Shown here: positions 13,201-23,250 of the stretch, in pieces | Position numbering within the stretch: position 1 is the stretch's first letter | Layout of the letters: each line of letters starts with the position of its first letter | Assembly (NCBI GenBank): GCA_004794655.1 | Contig: SMMW01000650.1 | Coordinates: 558,001 to 622,000 of the forward strand | Direction of reading: 5' to 3' | Origin: Marisa cornuarietis | Taxonomy: Eukaryota; Mollusca; Gastropoda; Architaenioglossa; Ampullariidae | DNA length: 64,000 nucleotides | Notes under the pieces: model-generated | What the model saw: the letters and a program-made list of their open reading frames with translations, nothing else | Databases searched by the model: none | What the model was told of the DNA's origin: nothing | Program-made: the position numbers and the translations under genes

Positions 13201-16200
13201 ACTGTCCACCCTCTTGAGTCTTCCTGTTCCACTTGTGCACCATCATCCATCAAAAGCTGTACAACATCTAGTTTCCCATCACGTGCCGCACACATCAGGG
13301 CAGTCATGTGACATCTGGTCCACAAATATATTAAAAAAAAAAAAAAAAAAATCAACTCGTCGCTAGTCTCAGTCTTCACATGATTATGTGTAGGCAAAAT
13401 ATATCACAAAAAACAATTTTCAAAGAAATCGATATATTTCTAATGTCACACAAATTAAAAAAAGTAAAGAATAAATCTAAATAAGCTAAGGTTCATATTA
13501 TATGATCATATTTTGCACATTTTTTTTCACTTTTAAGCTTTTTCAAGCTGGCATTTACTTTAGTCCTATGACTGAAAGCAACTTGACAAATAAAATTTAG
13601 TTCCCATTTTCACTTATACCTCCTCAATTATAAGATGCTGGGATAACACTTTGTCTTAAACATTGACCCCAGCACAAATTTTTCTTTATGATTGAAATTA
13701 CTTTATTTTAAAATATTAATCCACAAAATATGAGTAAATAATTCTGCATAATTTGCAAGATATATGCCTTCACACATCAACATTGTCACCAGCTGCTAGG
13801 AAAGTAGGAACAATATTATTTTTATTATTATTATGTGTATTTAATCCTGACCTTCATATTTCTGCAAATTGGTTGCTTAAAATCAGCAGTTCATTACTTT
13901 TTCACTATATTTAACTGACCTGAGAAGAGCTAAAAGAACAGGTAAAAAACATTTAATGAACTCATGGTCTTTCCTTCTTCTTGAGCTAAAGAATTGTAAA
14001 TCTAGCACTTGTTACTTGATCATTTGACATACCTGTCCTTAACATTGACGTCTACTCCTTTGTCAATTAGCATCTTCACACAGTCATAAACAACGCCTGG
14101 CTTGGAGCAGTTTGATGAACATGTTGCCATAAGCACAGTATAAAGATCTGGAGCAGCAAAATTCTTTTACAATAAAATGGAACATAAATATTATGGGTGT
14201 TACAGTTGTCCACTATGTAAACGTTTGTATTTCAAACTGGTTCAGAAAATAGCACTCTTATTATCATCTTAAACTATAGCTCATGGTGCCATGCAGTTTT
14301 CAAAAAGCTTAATAGTAGAGGTGGTAAGGTGGAAGATTTCAAAGAAGCAAGCCTACATCTCAAGCAGATGACAGACTAAGGCAGTCTCTGAATCACGTTT
14401 ATAATAATTTTTAGCAGCTAAGGTTGTCACAACCAAAAAGCTCAAAGGACAGGAACCAATCTTGTCATCACCAACATTACAAAATCATTCCAGCACATGA
14501 TGTGGTTGAAAATTATTCTGACCTTAATTAGATTCATTAAAATTCCAGTATTCAAGTACAGCACAAGGTTTAAAAAAACTGATACAAAACAGAAAAGTGT
14601 AGCAGAGATATGACAACTAAACAGATTTCATGTTTCTCATTGACCTCACTTTTATGGTAATTAGGATCGGCTCCTTTCTCCAGGAGCAGCTTAAAGATAT
14701 CTGCTTTTCCCAGGCTTCCTGCATACATCAGTCCAGTCCAGCCAGTGCTCAATATGGTGTTAACATCTAGGCCTTAAAAAAATGGCACAAACAGAAGATT
14801 TTCCACAGAGAGAAATTCTTTCACTTCAAAGCTAGCTAAAGTCAAACATGAAATTAAAGGACAAATAACGTGTGATATTGTTTGGGGTAAAACTTAGTGC
14901 AAGATACTAGTTTTGAGTGAATACTCCCCTTTTTGTTTTCAAAATACATGCCTACAAACATCACCAAGTACAGAAAGAGATCATAATAAACGTTTGCTTG
15001 TATAGTGCCGTATCCTGCCTTTGGATAAGTTCAAAGTGCTTCACAAATGACAGAAGGAGATGTGACGTCAAAATGAGGTGAGGACAGAACAAAATGATTT
15101 AGGTATTTAGCAGACTGTGTACTCAACACCAAAGGGCACCATCCACACACAGGATGAACCACAATCCACAGCCCAAATATCAAACATCATACAAGCCGGA
15201 ATACACTCCATAGTAAATACAGCTTCAAATAGATCCAAAGCAATACTTTATATTTGCACATAGAGACACCAAATTAACATATTAGGCAACTTTAGGCAAC
15301 ATAAAACCTCAAGGTACAGTCTTCATTATTCATTGTGTAGTATTTTTGCAACCTGATCATTCTAAATAAATACAAACATGTGTTAAATTTTAATCTGCTC
15401 TTCATGTGTATTCATATGAAAAGATGAAAATGAATTTTTTACAAATGGTAAGCTGGTTAAAATTCCATGCATACTCATACATAAAGAGGAGAATGAGTAA
15501 AGAGCAATGCAAATCAAAACAAAACTTGTGCTTAAGTCATCATCATCATTATTCCTTGTTACTCCTCAAGGAGCATAGGGCTGCAACAACTGTGCTTAAG
15601 TGATGGGAACAACTGTTCCTAATCTTTTCTGATTAAAATATTGCATGCTATACCTTCATCAAGTGCTTTAGTAACAGCTTGTGCACTCCCTTGAATTATT
15701 CCCATACGAAAATCTTCCAAGAGAACTGGTGGTGGTTTTCTGCTGCTCCAAGTATCAGAGGCTGCACCACTTTGAAAACTTGACCCATTTCCTTGGTGGG
15801 ATCCTTTATATGGCTAAGCAATATAATTGTGAGAAATAAAATTGTATTCTTCATAAAACATCAAATAAGATTTTTTAATGATTCATTCTATAACAAAAGT
15901 TAAATATCAGTGACATAATAAATTGCCCATCATGTAAACACAATAATACTTGGTGGAATCATATTGATATGGGTACTTGCTGTACAATTGGAATCATATG
16001 ATCCAAACTACAATAATGCAGAACCGAGCATTTTAGATTCTTACTTTTTCTTACAGCAGTCTAATGATAATGACAATGATGATGATGATATATAAATTTT
16101 TTATATTTCAACCTAAGAAAGAAATTGCTAAACCTGAAGATGTATTTACCTACTTGATATTATCAGCTGCTGTCTGAAAAGTGGATGAATGACTTGTTGC

Positions 16201-17232
16201 TAATGTTATTATTATCTGTTGTCTGATAAGTGAGAGTAATTAACTGGTTTCTTAAATATTAACAGTTGTTGTTTTGGATGAATAATTTATAATATGGATG
16301 TGGCTTTTATTATTGTCATGATTTGTGGTATGCAGTTCCTGATAAAGTATTGGAACAGTTATTTAAAGTAAATGAAATTCTTTTCAATATAGATGATTAG
16401 ATAATAAAAGCTAGCCAGGAATGGTAGAGATACTGGTAACATTTTAGGACAGAGAAAATAAACATTATTACTGCCTAGTTTGGTAGGGATTGGACAAACA
16501 TTGTAGATTTCAGCTGCTGCAACTTCTCTCCCCTCCACATACACATCACCAAACCCTGCTTTATTAGGCAACTATTTTGAAACACGACTTGTTCTTCATG
16601 ATAAAAAAAAAAAAAAAAACTATATGCGTACACGGCGTAAATAGTACATGACTTTAAAATAATACAAAAAAGCATTGGAACTTGGTATGCAAACATTCAA
16701 CTGCTCTAAATGAGGCTAGACGCAGGTCGATATTTACTCTAATTACATGACTAAATTACCTATAAATATTTTAAGTTTAAAGTGAGGCCACACTATCATA
16801 TTTAGCTACTTATGAAAATTATTTAGCGCCAAAAGTCTGAAGATCATCATGTACCCACTGACTGATTAATCGAAATTCGACAGATAATTATACTATACTA
16901 GATAATTTTTTTCTAGTTAAATACAGCAATATAGAACATGCGCGTTTTGTTTTAACCACTATATTGCACCAGACACATCATCTTCAACCGCGCTCACAAG
17001 AGGTCCGTGAGCAGACGAAAACGAAGACACGGAGAACATGGGTATCTACTTGCATATCCGATCGCAAAAACACCAGCGAGAAAAAACTTACATTAATGTA
17101 ATATCATTGTAATATGTTCTAATACTAAGGTTTCACCCCATGTTTCGAGTTCACGGCAGATACCTCTTCATCACCGAAAAAAAATTCATCTTCACTGTCT
17201 GATTCAGCACCCGCAGCAATGGAGGCCGCCAT
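7286..17232 (-). CDS. ASZ1: ASZ1/GASZ: ankyrin, SAM and membrane-anchor piRNA-pathway protein
   Basis: Eleven exons join in phase: 17164-17232, 15654-15813, 14650-14766, 14033-14147, 13203-13314, 12431-12559, 11930-12045, 10773-10908, 8671-8907, 8141-8245, 7286-7489; total 1,500 nt, 499 residues (human ASZ1 is about 475). Residues 1-23 are an acidic N-terminus (MAASIAAGAESDSEDEFFFG). Ankyrin repeats span about 78-234, with motifs GWTGLMYAGSLGKADIFKLL, MTALMCAARDGKLDVVQLL and ALSWAVQRNQKAVIKLL. A SAM domain covers about 275-320 (DLEVFLYGLDLGSL). A single hydrophobic helix lies near 460-475 (LLVFGFGFSSVILLVL). Order, length and terminal anchor fit ASZ1, which in vertebrates sits on the outer mitochondrial membrane in germ cells and acts in piRNA biogenesis and transposon silencing. 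A molluscan role is inferred. All introns are GT-AG. The ATG lies 212 bp from the divergent NDUFA12 start. Confidence 0.93.
9540..10640. other. ASZ1 intron with a CpG-rich patch
   Basis: Intron 8908-10772 contains locally GC- and CpG-rich sequence, including a (CG)n run near 10370-10383. It has no recognised exon. It could be an old insertion or an internal promoter; nothing decides this. Confidence 0.3.
14985..15110. repeat. Possible dispersed repeat copy in ASZ1 intron
   Basis: Sequence running from tgtatagtgccgtatcctgc to caaagtgcttcacaaatgac resembles a common animal interspersed repeat core (tatagcgc...caaagcgcttcaca). A similar, weaker stretch lies near 45960-46030 in the dynein gene. 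Confidence 0.35.
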
Positions 17233-17444
17233 GATTGCGGGGATGATAGCCCCGCACTTTCAAACGGCACTCCGTTCCCCACACCATCGACCTTGCTGCT
17301 TTCAGTTTCTAAAACAAAAGTTTATGAAAACAAAATAACCCACAGAATTTCTTTAATTATATTCTAACTTTTTCTCAAAGATTTGAATATTTTATATCGA
17401 TATATATTTAATGGTAACGGAGCTACCATAGGTACTTAGGGAAA
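17233..17444. promoter_or_regulatory. Bidirectional promoter region between ASZ1 and NDUFA12
   Basis: Only 212 bp separate the two divergent start codons, so both promoters and 5' UTRs must fit here unless upstream noncoding exons exist. A palindrome TATCGATA lies at 17395-17402; it equals the Drosophila DREF core motif, though its use here is unknown. Both genes open with ATGGCG, the core of YY1-type promoter elements (AAGATGGCGGC) seen near starts of mitochondrial and housekeeping genes. No TATA box is placed convincingly. The side near ASZ1 is GC-richer; the middle is AT-rich. Confidence 0.6.
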
Positions 17445-20400
17445 ATGGCGAAGTCTGCGAAACCGACTGTTCTTTCGAAATTGTCTCGGCTGATGCAAAT
17501 TATAAGAGAAAATGGAGGAATACTAGGATCAGTAAAGCAATTATACAGGTGAACCGACATAAAAACACTTGTTTAATGCAAATAATCTCATTACAATGTT
17601 TCTTATTGTGACGTATTGGGTGTACATTGTCCAAGGACATTCATTTCTTGCAGCGGGTCACTCACTGATTCATGATTCACTTGCTACATTATACAAAACT
17701 AAACAATTAAAGCCAAATGATTTCTAATATTGAAAACGAACTTTGTCTATGCACAAGAATAACGTGCAAACATAGTTATGCAGTACCTTCTGAATAGGAT
17801 TTCATTTGTGTAGTCTGGCGTTGCTGTGATTGCTCTATACAAAAGTGATAAATGTACCACAATATTTTTTTAGTCTGCTGAATTTTCTTTCGAGCCACAG
17901 AGAAGCATGTTGGTATATAGTATAGTAGGGCAGAACTTTGATATGGGGGAAGACGTGACGTCATAGGCCGGTCTATGTTATTTTGTCAGAGGTTTGGGGT
18001 TAGGGTTTGGGGTAGGGTTAGGTTTAGTTTATTAGGTACAATTGGGCAATTGAGTGGAGCGAGCAGACGACAAATGCCGCGAGCCATTTTTTTTATGGCC
18101 GACGCGTCTCCCCCTATATCAAAGCTGTACCGTATAGTAGTATAAAGCTATCCATACCAGAATACACAGAATGATTTAACCTTGCATTAGCCGAAACCAA
18201 TAATCATAAACCACAGCAGGCTAAAATTGAGAATTTATTCAGTGCTTCTTGGATAACAAAGCAGTCACTAGTACCTTACTGACTGATACTACTGTCAGAA
18301 ATTTCATATTACTATTAAGGTGGCAGAAAAATCTGATACTTTTTACTTTTAAAACAGTTGAGTGTTGCAGGCTATTTTAAGTAGTGCTTATAAGTTATAT
18401 ATAAATGTAATGAAAAACTGTGTGCACATGCAAAACTTTGTTTTTTTATGTGCATATATGTGTGTGTGCACATTTGCCTCCATATCTTTTTATAGAACAG
18501 ATGAACTAAAAACAGGCACCCTGGCTGGTGAAGATGACTATGGAAACAAATACTACCATAACCCTATGTACTTCATGGGTAAGAAAAATTTTACCATCTC
18601 TAGTTCAGTAGGTTTTTACTTTGTTGTTGTTGTTGTTGTTGTTGTTTAACAGAAAACTTCGAAATTTTTTTGAAAGTTATATCACCTCTACCTATATAAC
18701 TGTAAGAATGAGGCTTTTGCAAATGAGCTTCCAGCTATCAGGACAAAGAGCAAGAGCAAATGATGTGGCATCTTGTGTTGGTGAGGGTGCATAATCTCAA
18801 GCTTTCTGGTCTGTTGTATTTTTAGTTTATTGGCTCAAAGCTGGAGGAAGCAACAGTCAAAACTTATGCAAAAGGAAATAAATAATCTTGGCAGAAACCA
18901 GCATACAGGTGACAAATTATTTTGGCTCAGTCAGTCCTCATTGCTGTGTTTCTATATGTTAGCTTTTCAAGGGCTTACCAAGACTTGACAGCTTACCATT
19001 TCATGAGGCTAAATAAATATTGGTTTCTGCAGACTGCCAGCAGTCCAGTGTATGTATAGTCATTAACAGTAGTTTTTCAGTATTCTTCAGGTCTTCTCCT
19101 CCAGAAACATGATGACAGTGATGAACATGTCAACTTGCATGAATAGGAAGAAATGCATTTGATACAAACTCTCACATATAGGCAAAATGTGCATGTTGAT
19201 ATATGGTCATGTATGTTTTATTACTTTCAGGTCGTAGTCGATGGGTTGAATATTCTCCAGCTGTTGGCATGGACTATGATGGTAGCCAAGTACCTCCAGA
19301 ATGGTAGGTAAAATCAGGGGAAAAACAACCCCACTTTATGGCGATCATTAACCTGATCGTTTGTGTTATTTCATATTATTTTGTCATCTATCCAGAAGTT
19401 TTGAAATAGAATAAACCATGGACAATGCTGTGTTTAGTAATTAGAATTTTTGTCAGATTTATTATTTTGTTTTATAAATCTAGCTTTTTAACATCACTCC
19501 TCATTAATAAAGTGTGACCCATTAAACCATTAGTTTGATTTTCTCAATAAGTTGCAAGTAGTGGTGATTCAAAAATGTTATGTCTTTATCTGAAATGGAA
19601 TGAAACATAATTTTTATCTTTTTGCTTTTGTAGTGTCCACAAACATGCAAAATCTATCAGTTATCTTGTTAAGTGTTTGAGAATTAGGATCTGTGTTTAA
19701 AGTGGAATATGTACTTCCACCACACTGGAATTATGGTATGATAATTTGTCTGAGCAAAATTGGTAATGGATTTAAAAAAAATTAAGATAGCGTGTAATGA
19801 ATTTTCAGTATAAATGATTTGGGTATCGTCATCATTTTGGGGAATGGAAATAGTCAAGAATACAAAGGATAAAACATTTGTTAGCTATGATTTTTGTAAC
19901 TGTAAACAGTTTATAGCTATACCCGCAGTTCTCAACCTATGGCCAAGGGGGTCGCGAAGGCGGTCATTTTCTCATATCTCATATCGGTATTAGTGGCTAA
20001 GGGGGGAGCGCGCAGATGTACCTTTTTTTGTCTGAGGGGGAGCAGGGGCATCACAAGTAAAAGGTTGAGAAACCCTGAACTATACTTTTGAATTCAGAGG
20101 TTAACAGAAATTGGAACCTTCCACTATTAACAGTCTAATTTTTAAAATAGTGTTGTGAAGGACTGATGTAAAGAAAAAAAATTCTTGACTATAACTTATT
20201 GTGTTCTTCAATAAGATAAATATGAATTGTAATATAGATATGAAAAAATAAGACCCGTATTGCCATGCATTTTCTTCTTTTATGTTTCATGTAAGATGTC
20301 AGAACTGCAAATTCTCATTTTAAACAGAATGTTTTGTGAATAACTTCTGTCTCCAGGCATAGGTGGCTAAGTTATATGAGTGATGAACCACCAACATGTG

Positions 20401-20528
20401 CCAAGCTTGTGAAATATCCCTGGATGCAGAAACACACAGAAAACCTGTCAGGAACACCCAAGGAATATGTACCATACAGTACTGTACCACCAAAGATCCA
20501 GGCTTGGACTCCTCCCAAAAAGCATTAA
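17445..20528 (+). CDS. NDUFA12: NDUFA12 (B17.2/DAP13), complex I accessory subunit
   Basis: Four exons, 17445-17548, 18496-18578, 19231-19303 and 20357-20528, splice in phase into 432 nt and 143 residues (human NDUFA12 is 145). Diagnostic segments are the N-terminus MAKSAKPTVLSKLSRLMQII, the central RWVEYSPAVGMDYDGSQVPP followed by EWHRWLSYMSDEPPT, and the C-terminus ending AWTPPKKH. The protein is a supernumerary subunit of mitochondrial NADH:ubiquinone oxidoreductase on the matrix side of the inner membrane, needed for assembly of the NADH-oxidising N module. The ATG sits in a gggaaaATGGCG context. Introns are GT-AG, and intron 1 carries a small inverted-repeat element. Overlapping AATAAA signals follow the stop by about 90 bp. 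Expression is expected to be ubiquitous. Confidence 0.95.
17918..18141. mobile_element. Approx. 220-bp inverted-repeat element in NDUFA12 intron 1
   Basis: The left arm around 17921-17960 (aactttgatatgggggaagacg) pairs imperfectly with the reverse complement of 18098-18140 (agctttgatatagggggaga). Both ends carry tatagtag-like sequence. The middle contains degenerate TTAGGG-like tracts at 17991-18030. Confidence 0.55.
17991..18030 (+). repeat. Degenerate telomere-like G-rich tract
   Basis: The run ggtttggggttagggtttggg followed by gtagggttaggtttag resembles metazoan TTAGGG repeats in decayed form. It sits inside the inverted-repeat element of NDUFA12 intron 1. Confidence 0.5.
18621..18646. 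repeat. (TTG)n microsatellite in NDUFA12 intron 2
   Basis: About eight GTT units just past exon 2. The reading frame through it (a valine run) is not coding, since a good donor ends exon 2 at 18578. Confidence 0.9.
19923..20077. mobile_element. 155-bp hAT-like MITE in NDUFA12 intron 3
   Basis: The left end ccgCAGTTCTCAACC and the right end GGTTGAGAAACCCTG form imperfect terminal inverted repeats of a type common in hAT elements. Flanking octamers agctatac and aactatac match at 7 of 8 bases, as expected for an aged hAT target-site duplication. The interior has G-rich runs and no coding capacity. Confidence 0.65.
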
Positions 20529-20617
20529 TGTGTCAGAAGTTCCTCAGAATTGGCAGATGATTAAATGTTTGTTTTTCTTGAAGGTGCAAAATATGCCACC
20601 CCTGCCAAAAAAAAAAA

Positions 20618-20627
20618 AATAAATAAA
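20618..20627 (+). terminator. NDUFA12 polyadenylation signals
   Basis: Two overlapping AATAAA hexamers (20618-20623 and 20622-20627) lie about 90 bp after the NDUFA12 stop, after an A-run. Position fits a cleavage and polyadenylation signal. Confidence 0.6.
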
Positions 20628-20639
20628 AACACTCCAGAG

Positions 20640-21221
20640 AGCTAGAAGTAGAATATACATTTAATTTGTTACCAGAAGTCTTTACAGATACCCATAATAT
20701 AAAGTAACTGTAAAATGCAGAGACAGAAGACTGGATGAGAATAACTGTGTTTTTTTGCTGAAGTTAATATGGAAAAGAGGAGTAAGGAGGGTTTGGAGGG
20801 AACTGCTCTAGGTAGAGATAGGTGAGTGCCCTGCAGTGGGGGCAGCTGCAGTGTGTGTAAATAAATTATACATTATTCTCGCGTTGAAAATATCCCTGAT
20901 ATTTTTTTTTACGAATGGATGAAAAAATATGTGAAATTTGTAGTTTGCATGCTAATTTTTTTTCACTCTGCAAATATTTACAACAAAAGACAAGGATGTG
21001 CTGGTGAGCATATAGGAGAATCACATGCAGTGTTTTGAAAATGTAGATCCTTTGGCTCTTATTTGCGACAGACTCATGCAGGCAAGTAGTTTGTGAGTCC
21101 CTACCACCTCTAAGTGATGTTGCATCAAATGTCTTTGTACTTAAAAAAAAAACTTAGAAAGGTGCATTGTCAGCAGGCAATGTCAGTAGTGTTTTCATTG
21201 AATGTTAGTTTCTCCAACAAA
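20640..21221. other. Intergenic, 3' of NDUFA12
   Basis: AT-rich with no gene, leading into the LINE fragment. Confidence 0.5.
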
Positions 21222-21945
21222 GAACTGCAATACCTCAACAACAGACAGACAACTCAAATGCAAATGGAATGGAGACCAGCACTGAAAAGAGCAAAGTTAT
21301 GATCAATGGCAAATCCAAAGCAGAGATCTATATGAACGGGGTACAGCTCGAAGAGGTAAGCAGCTTCAAATACATTGGAGTTGTCCTCCACGCCAGATAT
21401 CCGCAACAGTAAGAGCAGCAATGGCTAGGCTAGATAGAATCTGGCATAGCCATAAGACAAATTCACTACCAAGTACAAGCTGTACAAATCCCTGATAGTG
21501 CCGATCCTGCACTACGGATGCAACACATGGACTCTGCTTGACGAAACGGAAAAGAGAATCCAGGTATTCGAGAACAAGTGCCTGAGGAAACTGCTCCAGA
21601 TCTCATGCAAAGAGCATAAAACCAACGACTTTGTGCGAAACAAGATTGCCACACTCGTAGGACACCAGGAACCTCTACTATCAACAGTCAAGGGACGTAA
21701 GCTGGTCTTCTTTTGCCCTGTGACCCGGCACGACACCTTGTCGAAGACTATCCTTCAAGGCACCTTGTAGGGTGGCCAGAGGAAGACCTGGCTTACGAAT
21801 GCCAAAAACTGAACTGGTCGTCCTGTACAGGACCTGCTCACTATCACCCACAATAGGCAAGAGTGGCGACCATCAGCTGCGCGTCTATCCATGTGCTCTC
21901 CCCAACGCCAGGTGCCAGACAAGGGACGACTGACTGAGTGACCGA
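21222..21945 (+). pseudogene. Non-LTR retrotransposon reverse-transcriptase fragment (3' part)
   Basis: Broken frames read MNGVQLEEVSSFKYIGVVL, then YKSLIVPILHYGCNTWTLLD, ENKCLRKLLQISCKEHKTND and TRHDTLSKTILQGTL. This series is the C-terminal region of the LINE polyprotein often annotated as craniofacial-development-protein-2-like. Stops and frameshifts show it is dead. Only the 3' portion is present. Confidence 0.8.
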
Positions 21946-23006
21946 GTCTCTCCATCTCTCTCTTTCACCATATTATTAAGGTGCCTGCATCCAGCTTCAG
22001 ATGTGTCACCTTTTTTCACTTAAACAGTTTGAACGTTTCCTTCCTATATAGTGACGTAACCCTGATTTCCTGTGAAAGTCGACCAGCTGTTCCCTTGTAA
22101 ATCAAGGGTTGTGTTTTCTGCAGGCAAGAGGTAGTAGATGCAGACAAATCACATAGGCGACCGGCCAAGGTACTGAAGTAGATGACGATAAGGAAGACTT
22201 TCTGAACGATCTGGAGCCATTGGCTTGCTCTTGCAAGTTTCACACCTCACCTCGATGTTCAACATAAACCTTCCAAAACGTTTGCTGTGACATTGACGGT
22301 AGGGAATGGCTAGCAAACGTAGAGGGGTTGACAGACACTTCCCCCCTCCCCCATGCTAGCCTGATCTGTTAGCCACCGCTCAACAAAAGGCCAGCGTGGC
22401 GAACGTTGTCAGCTACTGTCCACCCCCTGTCCTAACGACCACTTTACAGGTTAGAGGATTCGGCGTTCAACCAGAAATAATAATAATAAAAAGACTGGGG
22501 AGACGTGCCTATCGAAGAGACTGTTAAATGTCGCATAATTTCCATACAGACGCATATACTATAAATAGTAATGACCTAAGCGAACTGCTTAATGGAAAAA
22601 GCGCTGAGAGGGATTAAAGAGCAGAGAAAGGAAGGGCTGTAGCAGGAAGTGCATCGATGGATGGCCTTGGCGTTTAAAGGCCATATCGACCCTCTCCTCC
22701 AGCCCCGGAGAATGGCAAGGAGGAAAAAATAAAGTTTGACTTGGTATTCTCTGGGCTTCTTAGATTCCTGACAAATGACTAGCAGGATGGATTGAAATGG
22801 CTCGTGATTTTTATTCCAAAATTATTTCTGGTCGTCCTTTTAGCTTAATTGATACGAACCTCAAACTTCACAGGTCGATGAGACTCGATGACATGGACAA
22901 ACGAAGGTACAGAAGAGGTTCCAGGTCAGCTTCAGGTAGAAATCGGTGGAAATTTCAAAAGTAAATGTCGGGAAAACCAGTTCAATTATCATCTCGAAAT
23001 ATTAGG

Positions 23007-23250
23007 AAGCGGGTGGTTGAGTGATTAGAGCTCTGACGTCCGAACCCTGGGGGCGCACCATTTCGGTACCCGTGTGACTGTCTCTCAGCGATTGGTATCT
23101 GACATTTCAGAAGACTGGAGAAAGGCAATGAGGGCAAGGAGATGGGCACTGTCCTCATAGAAAGCTTGTACTGAGAATACTGAGGTCTTTTACACCTCGC
23201 TGACCAACGACCAAAAAGTGAGGAACGATCTGTAACCTTTTTTTTTTAAT
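23007..23250 (+). mobile_element. tRNA-derived SINE copy 1
   Basis: An A-box-like stretch, GGGTGGTTGAGTGATTAGAG (23011-23030), and a B-box-like gtccgaaccc (23038-23047) form a tRNA-like pol III head, followed by an unrelated body and a T-run near 23239-23250. Confidence 0.6.

Noticed and set aside
23007..23050. Functional tRNA gene
   Set aside because: A- and B-box-like blocks are only about 20 bp apart, with no acceptor-stem pairing or anticodon arm; it fits a SINE head.
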